From positions 186,001-250,000 of the forward strand of contig JALLLS010000021.1 in the NCBI GenBank assembly GCA_025094145.1: a stretch of DNA of 64,000 bases. The letters run 5' to 3'. Numbering within the stretch: position 1 is the stretch's first letter; every line of letters begins with the position of its first letter. The notes under the pieces were generated by a model, which saw only the letters and a list, made by a program, of their open reading frames with translations, was not told where the DNA came from and ran no database searches. The DNA comes from Spinellus fusiger. Lineage: Eukaryota; Mucoromycota; Mucoromycetes; Mucorales; Phycomycetaceae. Of the stretch, positions 56,584 to 64,000 are shown one piece after another. The position numbers were made by a program, and so were the translations under genes.

Positions 56584-56977
56584 TTATGTAGAGAATGCCT
56601 TAGCAGCCACTTGTTGCCATGCTTTTGGCTTCTCTGGAACAAGGTTGGCCTATACAATACACAAAAACACGTTTATTCTCTTGACACTTTTTTTGATTCT
56701 TGTTGTGACTTGTATTTATTGATTTTCTCCTTTCGCTTACCTTGACGAGTAGCTTCTCTACTATTTCAGAAGGCTGTGCACCTACTGTAAGCCAGTATTT
56801 TGTGCGTTCAAAGTTAAGGTTGATAAGTTTGTTGCCTTCACTGTTTGGAATGGGGTCATAAGTGCCAATCTTCTCCAAAGGTTTGGAATTGCGTGCCTGG
56901 CGTGCATTGGACACTACAATGTGGTAGTAGGGAAGATTACGACGGCCATGAAGAGCAAGACGAATACGAACGACCAT
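56584..56977 (-). CDS. MRPS16: mitochondrial small-subunit ribosomal protein S16 (bS16m)
   Basis: Two exons (56977-56741, 56649-56584) close in phase to 100 residues. The sequence opens 'VVRIRLALHGRRNLPYYHIV' and 'NARQARNSKPLEKIGTYDP' and continues 'ERTKYWLTVGAQPSEIVEKLL'. This is the bacterial S16 pattern (VxIRLxRxGxKxxPxYxIVVAxxRxxRDGxxIExxGxYxP). Nuclear-encoded S16 of mitoribosomes has this length. No long cleavable presequence is seen, since the conserved core starts almost at the Met, as in other fungal bS16m. The 91-nt intron separates the last 21 residues. Confidence 0.93.
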
Positions 56978-57110
56978 GTTGCTATGAAAGAGCTTGTTTA
57001 TTCCTTTACATTGTCTCCGTCTGAATCCCTTCTCTTTCACACCCACATCCACAGTACAGATAAGCCACAGATAGATTTAATAGTCACATAGAGGTCTTTT
57101 GAAGGTACTA

Positions 57111-58060
57111 CACACCAGGAGATTTTTCTGGCCCTTAATCAGTGACACAATCATCCCTTTACGTCCAAAAATATTTTGCCTTTTATGGAAATGCATTTAA
57201 AATTAAAAGGTCTGCGGATATCCAAATTATTATTTCTTTTTATGAATACATCAATATCAAATTATATTATCAGTAAAATATATTGTTTATGAATAGAATT
57301 GTTTATTATAATAGTATAGCTAATAATACTGTAGCTAATAACATACTATTACTATAGCTACTGCTGTTCTATGAGTATTCCTTCATAGAAATAGAATACA
57401 CACCCTAAAAGTCTTGTGCTTTATCCTTGGAAGATAGATAACTATGCTCAGGAGTATACCCTAGACAGCCTAGACACCTTAGACAGTATGGAAGGAAGAA
57501 GACCACCTGAGACTGACTTGAGAAAGATTCTTAACTTATCTAATAACAGAAGAGTGTATTAGTAATAATTCAATCAAGAGAGATAATATGCTTACCTTGT
57601 ATTTAATACTTGTTTTGAGAATAATGAGTCATATATCATCTATTAGAAGAAGAGTCAGTGCTATGTCTTGTGGATTAAACTAAGATCAAGCCCAGATGAA
57701 GACACTGCTTACCTTTTTATCACTAGAATAGTCCTTGGTAGTGTCTATCACCTCCTTCTATTGTTTCTCTTTGTTAATAATAGCACAATACCTTGCTCAG
57801 TTATGCCCATCTTGACGAGTACTTAATTGTTATACTGTGGGCTTAAGGATAGCACATGTTAAACATTAAATGCAGTGATTGAGTTGCAATGTCAGGTTTA
57901 CTTCTTCCTTTTATCCAACTTTATAGTGTTTAATTGCACAGTTCATAGTCAATGCCAAGACAGACAGACAGTGAGAAGGTTGTTTTCAAACACATTAGCC
58001 AACCAAAGAAATAACATAATTTCATTGTTCATGTATTTCTTTATATATCCCAAAAATATT
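57111..58060 (+). mobile_element. TIR element, copy 5 (old, 3' end eroded)
   Basis: Begins CACACCAGGAGATTTTTCTGG just after TA (57109-57110) and follows copy 1 with many substitutions and small indels, including the 'GACTGACTTGA' and 'TTACCTTTTTATCACTAGAATAG' landmarks. It ends at TATATCCCAAAAATATT, after which the terminal GGGTG is lost. Confidence 0.7.
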
Positions 58061-59280
58061 ATGTTGCTATGAAACAAGACACACAAGACCTCTTAAAGCT
58101 GGTTACTCATACGGAGATTGACAGAAAAGAGAAGGGTGTGAGCTGACAGAAGGCAAACTGGTAGTTGTAATAATAATGGCACCCTGTGGGAATACAGAAA
58201 GAAAACAAGTCGAGAATAAGAAACAGTCAGTTACTCAAGTCCTTAAAGCCTGTCTTGTTTATACTCTAGGAAGCTGTTTGGATCAAAGTCTATTTTATTA
58301 AAGATGTAGACAATTACACTTTTTATATTAGTTTGCTATTTCTTCTTTGACTATGAATTTGTCTAATTTGCTATTCTCAAGTAATAGCTATGGTTTTCAT
58401 AGAATATTCAAGAAGACTGGGAAGGGTAACTGTCTTGTCCTATAATGTGTATAATCTTGGTCCTGTATTTCAAGGCCATAGAATTCAATAAAGTGGTTTT
58501 ATTGTAAATAAAGTTTATCTCTTCCCTGAAACATACATAGGACAAGAGGAGGGAGTCCATCTCTGAATTTACTGAGATGTTATTATCATATAACTTTGAT
58601 CCTTATAGCTTGATGAGATATATATGAAAGTAGCCTCAAGATATATACTATGTAACTTTGTAAAATATATCTTTTATTCTGCAATAAAGGTGCACTGTGG
58701 TTATCAACAAGACCACTAGAGAGATGAATCTGTAGTTGTTTGGTCTCTAGCAGGGACAACGAAATAGAGTATTAGTACAAAGGCTGGTCTAGGGAAATCA
58801 AAGAGGGTACATGAACAGGAACACAACACACGATTTGATCACAACGGGTAACTAGGCAACTGTTCTTTAAGCAATTCTTTTTCTTTCTAGAATGTTGTTG
58901 TAGTCTGCATTACTTTGGTGGTTCTGATTAAGCAAATGACTTGTGAAATTTAGTTTTGTTCTCTTCTGTTCGGATATAAATACCTGCTAATTACACTGTC
59001 TGTTGTTCTTCATAACTTCTATCCTTTTTATTTTGTTTGCCTTTGTCTTGCATATAAACCAACAGCTGTGATCTGGTAAGTGTTTGTGTATGTTTATTAT
59101 GTCTGACATGTTAGTCAGTTTCTATTGTATATTCTTTTACTATAATAAACCCAGTGAATCCATTACAAAGACAAAGGCAAGAAGAAGGTGCCAGTGTAAG
59201 GGTAATACGACATACACATAGAGAGTACATTAATACATTTCGAACTAATTGTTTTTACTATTATTTTATTATTAAAAAGG
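58061..59280. other. intergenic with dispersed-repeat remnant
   Basis: 58190-58360 resembles 44640-44860 (same dispersed repeat). A TATAAATA box-like motif at 58975-58983 and a pyrimidine-rich leader (59010-59040) precede the Fanzor relic and could be remnants of its promoter. Confidence 0.4.
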
Positions 59281-59282
59281 GG

Positions 59283-59726
59283 TATTGGCACCTAAAAGGA
59301 TTGGAGTATGATCCTACCAAGCTGCCAGTCGTTGCCTATGGCACAGGAATAAAGGTAAAAGATGCTGCCAAATTTAAAAGCCATTGTGTTGGTTTGCCAA
59401 GAATTTTATATCAATCATTGAAAAAAAGAGACAAAAAGATGGAGATCTTATGGTTGATGTTGATAAATTTCGAAAATCGAGAGTAAACATGATTGACTTC
59501 TTACCCAATATAAAAAGCTCTTCTAACAGTTCCTCTTATTTTTGTTCTCAAGATCTGCCACACTTATAACACAAATAACCTCACCGAGGTATTAGTAAAT
59601 TTCAACATTATCCACGCTTGCCAAGGTTGTGGAATTGTTTGGAACAGAGATGTGAATGCATCAAAGAATATCTATACAATTGCAGAAGTGTTTAAAGGGT
59701 CACCACCAACCACTTCCTTTCTGTAG
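59283..59726 (+). pseudogene. Fanzor (eukaryotic TnpB-like RNA-guided nuclease) C-terminal relic
   Basis: Three frames must be combined. 'LPVVAYGTGIKVKDAAKFK' and 'GLPRILYQSLKKR' (59330-59425) are followed, after a frameshift, by 'KDGDLMVDVDKFRKSRV' (59435-59490). A third frame holds 'CQGCGIVWNRDVNASKNIYT' (59618-59677) and ends at TAG 59726. The last block is the diagnostic end of TnpB/Fanzor/Fanzor2 proteins: the second half of the zinc ribbon (CxxC) and the RuvC-III 'RDxNAxxNI' Asp. The 'DEFRTS' block before the ribbon is also recognisable as DKFRKS, but the first CxxC is lost. The N-terminal two thirds with RuvC-I and -II are absent. A decayed fragment, but family assignment is good. Confidence 0.7.
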
Positions 59727-60251
59727 AGAAGCATAGATATTCTTTGATTCATTCATATTATACTATATCGCCACATCGAAAGTGTTTTCCTCCAGGATTC
59801 AGATGTTTACAGGTAAATCTACATAATAATCTTTATTTAAAAACTAACATGAATACATAATTTATTTTTGCTCCTTTTCAAATCTGTCATTTCTTAAACA
59901 ATTGTATTTCGACTATTTCCTTTTATATCCTAAAGATCTTCTGGTGTGTAGTTATGTCCTGTGCATAAGAGAATAGAACAAAAGAGAAAACAGTTGGGAA
60001 TATTTCCTTTTCTTCATAGACATTGACATAGACATTGACATAGACATTGACATAGACATTATATATATATATATGTGTGTGCTTATATATGTTCCCATGT
60101 TTATTATATATTTATATATTTATTCATTATTCTGACCAGCAAAATAAATGCACTTTTTTTTTGTGTGTACTTTTGGCACAAACGGGTAGGATATCAGGGC
60201 TATGTAAGAAACAGAAAAGAAAAAAGAAAGAAAAAAGAAGAGAGAGGTGGG
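59727..60251. other. intergenic with tandem and dinucleotide repeats
   Basis: 3' flank of the Fanzor relic and of the RhoGAP gene. It contains the 12-bp repeat listed below, then (AT)n and (GT)n runs at 60061-60081. No gene. Confidence 0.5.
60019..60060. repeat. 12-bp tandem repeat (GACATTGACATA)
   Basis: Three and a half perfect units, directly followed by an (AT)n tract. Non-coding. Confidence 0.9.
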
Positions 60252-63200
60252 TTAGATATAACCTGCATTTTCACGTGGAGGAACAGCAGCAGGTGGATAG
60301 CCACGCATTAAATCATCACAGGAAGCTTCTCGTCGATGACGAAGACTAGAAGAGAAGGATGGCAGATTGGTGCGGGCAGAAGGAAGAGGTGTTGAATGAT
60401 TAGAGGGTATTTCAGGGATAGGACCTGTAAAGAGAATATCCATATGGTTAAGGATAAACTCAATTGCACCAATCTTATGGTTCATTTCTAACAAGTCGCG
60501 GGTTTCGTCCTGGTGGCGCATCAGTGTAGGGCCAAAGATCACTGCCAAGTTCTTGGAAGTCATTAAATTCTCATTGCTTCTCTTTCGAACACTATACAAA
60601 GAGCAATGTTAGTTTTACAGTATAAAAATAATATACTTTAGCCTACTTGTTCAAATGAAGTATCAGACATTTAAGCGTATTGTAATGCTCAATAGGAAGT
60701 GTGTGCATTCCCTTTAAGAAATGGCGTATCTGTTCTGCTGCATCAGAAAGCACTATGGAGTATCATAAGAAAAACATATATTTCTATAGAAACTAAGTGT
60801 AGCTTACTAATAGCCTCCATAAATACAGTGTGAGCATCAAAGGTAAAGAGAGGATTGGGCAAATCTCGGAAATACTGCTTCAATACACTCGTAACAGCAC
60901 AAATATCATTCCATTGCTCTTTATCCAGCAAATTGGGTATCTCTCCCTGTTCAAAGCAATGCATAATGGAGCGCATTTGACCTGCACCTCCCGATTTGCG
61001 GTAGATGCCCTCAGAATCCATGCCTATGTGTTATGGTTAAGTCTTGTAGATAGTCAAGTGTTTCTGTTAAAAGTGCACTTACCACGCAATTCAACAGCCT
61101 CAATACAATCGAGTACTAACCGAGGGACTCTGCCCTTCTCAGCACGCACCTGTTTTACCAAGTCATTCCCAAACAGAGCCACTAACATAAGCATTACAAT
61201 GAGCATTGGACTTAATTCTCTAAGCTTGCCCTGGATTACCCTTTTGTGCACTATACTCATTCTCGGATTTGTTGGACTCGGTGCTTGTTTTACGATGACA
61301 GGTCAAGTTCACACTATAGACACATTTGGAGTGGGTAATCACACCACAATCTTAAGTGGCTTCAGAGTCAGTGCTTGCTAGTGTTATTGCTGTCATAGGT
61401 CTCCTTTTCTACTACCACTGCCTACTTACCATGGCACTTTAATTCAGTCACTCTCCACATCTTTTCATTGCATGCTTCACATTTTACAGGTCTCAAGTAC
61501 TTTGTCGGTAGAAAGTTGTGTCCTCCTACACGATGGTAGGTGATTCCTTCAGGCACTTCTTTTGTTCCTGACTTGATGGGCTCTGATACCGTTGTGTCCA
61601 TGGGTCGACTCACATTCGCATCATAAGGCATGCCAATCAGTGTCTCCTGCTGTCCTTTGGTATTCTTATTGATCTTGCCCTTGTTGCGTCTAAATTTGAA
61701 AAGTTTGGGGGCTTCTACACCAGCAAAACTATCTCGTTGAGCCATTTGTCTTCCTACAGACTGTAAATCCGATACTATCTTGTCACTTGAATCTGACATT
61801 GGCTTTAGTTTGGAATCCTTCTCATGGGTGGACATCAAGGCAGCTTCTGATGCAACAAGATGGGTTCCTGTTAATCCTGCCACTGCCTCTCGTTCTCTTT
61901 CTGTCACACGACGTGAGAGATCGTTGTTAAGAGACGTGAGTTCTGCATTCTTGGTATTCAGCATAATCATCTCAGTAATGATATCGTTTCTTGCCTTGAC
62001 AAGTTTGCTGTAATTTGATTGCATGGTCTCAATCTCTTTTTTAGAACTAGTCAGTTGTTGTTCATAGGCTTGTTGTATTTTGTCTTTAAGAGTGTCCAGT
62101 GCCACTTGACTAACAAATAAGATATATATATAATAATAAAAGTCAATAAGACTCATTTTCTCTCTCCAAGGTATTAGTATTGGTAGTTCATTTACTTTGA
62201 AGCGGATCCTGTGATAGTGGTGGCTGCAGTATGGGAAAGGGTATCAAGCTCAGCCAAATAGTGACGACGCTGCTCACACAGGTCATCACACGCCTTCTCG
62301 ATCTGTGTCTTTGTTTGATCCAGGTAGTTCATCTCTTCTTTTGATACAATCACTTCCTTCTCATTGGCTTTTGCTTTTGCTTGTTTGTGGAATGAAAGTT
62401 CGTGTTGTAATCCAAGAATAACCTCTTCTGCATTTTTACGTGCTGCTACTTCAGCTGTAAATCCCTTTTTTATGAGATCAAACTCATGTAAGGCCTTGAG
62501 ACTCGCTGACTATAGAAGAATCCAGGAATAAGGTCCATGACTTTTCTATCTCCATGTTTCCAAGAGACTTTACCTTGATAGCATTGAATTTTGTTTGTAC
62601 ATCTTCAAGTTGTGCTTTGGTATTTCTTAGTTCTAGCTTCAATACATCTGTCTCTCTTGTTTTGTCGTCTCTTTTGATAGCACTGTTACTTCTACTCATG
62701 CCAATGCCTTGTGGATGAAAGGGTGGACTGTGTGAGATATTTATAGACTGTGTATCTATTTTACTGTCTTCAATTCCAGAATCCAATGCCTTGCTCAGCA
62801 TATTATTAAGATCGGCAAGCTCTTTGAAAGCTGCTGGAAGAAATAACACATGAATACACCACAAACAACTCCCTCCCCAGCCTACACTTACTGGATAAAG
62901 AAGAGGCTTCTGTGTTCTCAAACACATTTGTATTTTCTGTCAGGATAATAGGTACAGGTGCTGTGTGTGTCCAGACATCTTTTCCTATCTGTGATGGATA
63001 GGGAGAGATAGAAACAGTAGCTTCGGGTTCAGACGAAGACTTCATTACACTGCCTTGACGATTTAGTCGTTCTTCTTTTCGTTTCTGTCGTAATTGTTTA
63101 CGCATCTCATGGCAAGAAGTACAAAAGATACCCTTTGTATGTTTGTATGTTTATATGTTTGTGTGTGTGTGTGTGTGAATAGCATACTCTTTTTATTTTA

Positions 63201-63828
63201 TTTTTGCGGGTTGATAGAGTGTAGTTGATGTGTTTACCTTGCTTGTTTGTGTAAAGACAAGGTCTTCAATGCGTGTATGGCACTGCACACACGCAAAGCA
63301 CTCTGCATGGTATGCTTCCTCCCCTATCAATGTATAGATGTATATTTATATATAAAAACAGGATAGCCATAAGGATCTTATGACTAACATTCCTTGTTGT
63401 AATACCCATTTTTATTCCTTACCTGTCATGATAGCCTCATCCTTAATTGTTTGGTGGCAGGCATGACATCTATAGGAGCAATCCTCGCAAATCGGACTTC
63501 CATCCCTCAGTAATAGGTGATTGCTATAGCATTCAACTAATTTATTGCATTTAGCACATCGAAAACTAGAGAATAAGTTGTAAAAGACGTTGTTGGGTGT
63601 AGGACAACACAAATACAGCGCATAGAACAATGGTATTAGCTTTGAAATATTCTCCAAAAGAGTGCCCAGTTCTTTTTTTCCTTCACAAACCCACCATTCG
63701 AAATGCCAAATGCCGTCTCCAAACTGCACTACTGAGCCATCTTCAATAGGCTGAAGACAGCCATTACAATGAGGATCTTCATATTCCTCTGAAGAATCAA
63801 AGGATGTTTCTTCGTAATAGGCGTCCAT
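60252..63828 (-). CDS. LIM-LIM-coiled-coil-C1-RhoGAP protein (Rga-type Rho/Cdc42 GAP)
   Basis: Twelve exons (63828-63695, 63565-63423, 63323-63238, 63132-62892, 62833-62574, 62509-62196, 62109-61430, 61350-61240, 61181-61083, 61023-60808, 60752-60647, 60591-60252) close in phase to 909 residues. Two LIM zinc domains occupy residues ~20-135 ('CNGC...HFECFRCAKC...CEDC', 'CHACH...AYHAECFACVQCH...CTSCHEM'). A long Lys/Glu coiled coil follows (~290-470). A C1 finger sits at ~585-635 ('HNFLPTKYLRPVKCEACNEK', 'CHDCGVITHSKC'). The RhoGAP domain begins 'LFGNDLVKQV', carries the arginine finger in 'GIYRKSG' and ends 'NLAVIFGPTLMR'. It should stimulate GTP hydrolysis by Cdc42/Rho at growth sites, as for Rga proteins. 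The Ser/Pro-rich C-tail is short. Confidence 0.92.
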
Positions 63829-64000
63829 GAAGAATTCAAACAAATAGAAAAATTCGATTGTTTGCTAGTATTTATTAGTAAAGGTGAAGGGAAAAGAAGA
63901 AGAAAAAAAAGAGAGAAACTTGCTGGCTTCATTTTCTTTCCTTCTTTAATTCCTTCTTTTGGAGAAAGGGTTTGGCTGTCGGGGATTGTACAGTGATTTT
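63829..64000. promoter_or_regulatory. 5' flank of the LIM-RhoGAP gene
   Basis: 172 bp upstream of the start codon to the window edge. It contains GA-rich (plus strand) tracts, i.e. pyrimidine-rich in the gene's sense, as is common near fungal transcription starts. No specific site recognised. Confidence 0.3.

Noticed and set aside
60019..60060. possible CRISPR-like array
   Set aside because: Units are contiguous 12-mers without spacers; it is a simple tandem repeat in a eukaryotic genome.
60830..61381. 183-codon plus-strand ORF
   Set aside because: Antisense to the C1/RhoGAP exons, whose phases all close and whose motifs are diagnostic.

Overview
The window looks like a nuclear chromosome fragment from an early-diverging (Mucoromycota / Mucorales-like) fungus. 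Evidence: genes are split by very short GT...AG introns (mostly 45-65 nt). The recognisable genes are fungal or opisthokont (AUR1, LTV1, BFR1, NAA50, mitochondrial S16, a LIM-RhoGAP). The mobile elements are those typical of this group: L1-type LINEs, Tc1/mariner and IS630-like DDE elements, and a Fanzor/TnpB relic. I rebuilt the exon structures by hand from splice sites and reading phase. Wherever I give an exon list the phases close, except at one intron of the potassium channel.

Layout. 1-4.1 kb: a HECT-type E3 ligase N-terminal part (minus, runs off the left edge) diverging from a WDR44-like WD40 protein. 4.1-5.9 kb: two decayed DNA-transposon transposases. 5.9-18.9 kb: an AT-rich gene desert holding a 366-bp dispersed repeat, two inverted 996-bp copies of a TIR element, an older copy of that element and a frameshifted Tc1 element. 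18.9-20.2 kb: AUR1 (inositol phosphorylceramide synthase). 20.2-27.1 kb: a second AT-rich desert with the second 366-bp repeat copy, a 126-bp LINE 3' stub, a third TIR-element copy and a tRNA-like relic. 27.1-32.05 kb: a compact gene block, LTV1 (minus) and BFR1 (plus) head to head, then NAA50 (minus) with a 5'-truncated LINE just upstream of its start. 34.2-38.7 kb: a 20-exon BK/Slo-type potassium channel. 38.9-42.4 kb: a secreted multicopper oxidase and an HDAC-fold deacetylase. 43.2-44.4 kb: a second frameshifted Tc1 element.

45-54.5 kb is a nest. An old Tc1-type transposase relic is split by an ORF2-deleted LINE (B), a full-looking LINE (A, with overlapping ORF1 and a 1197-residue EN-RT ORF2) and a Tc1 element with perfect TA duplications but a dead transposase. 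The same 13-nt target copy lies at all three LINE junctions. 54.7-55.5 kb holds a second ORF2-deleted LINE (D). The right end has the mitochondrial ribosomal protein S16 gene, a fifth TIR-element copy, a Fanzor relic and a 12-exon LIM-LIM-coiled-coil-C1-RhoGAP gene.

The host genes are ordinary single-copy housekeeping genes (ribosome biogenesis, translation, sphingolipid synthesis, Rho signalling) and do not form one pathway. The most unusual content is in the mobile DNA: an ORF1-only LINE subfamily inferred from two copies that share one deletion junction, LINE insertions sharing one target, and a Fanzor nuclease relic. The channel gene also has a reading-phase conflict immediately after its selectivity filter.
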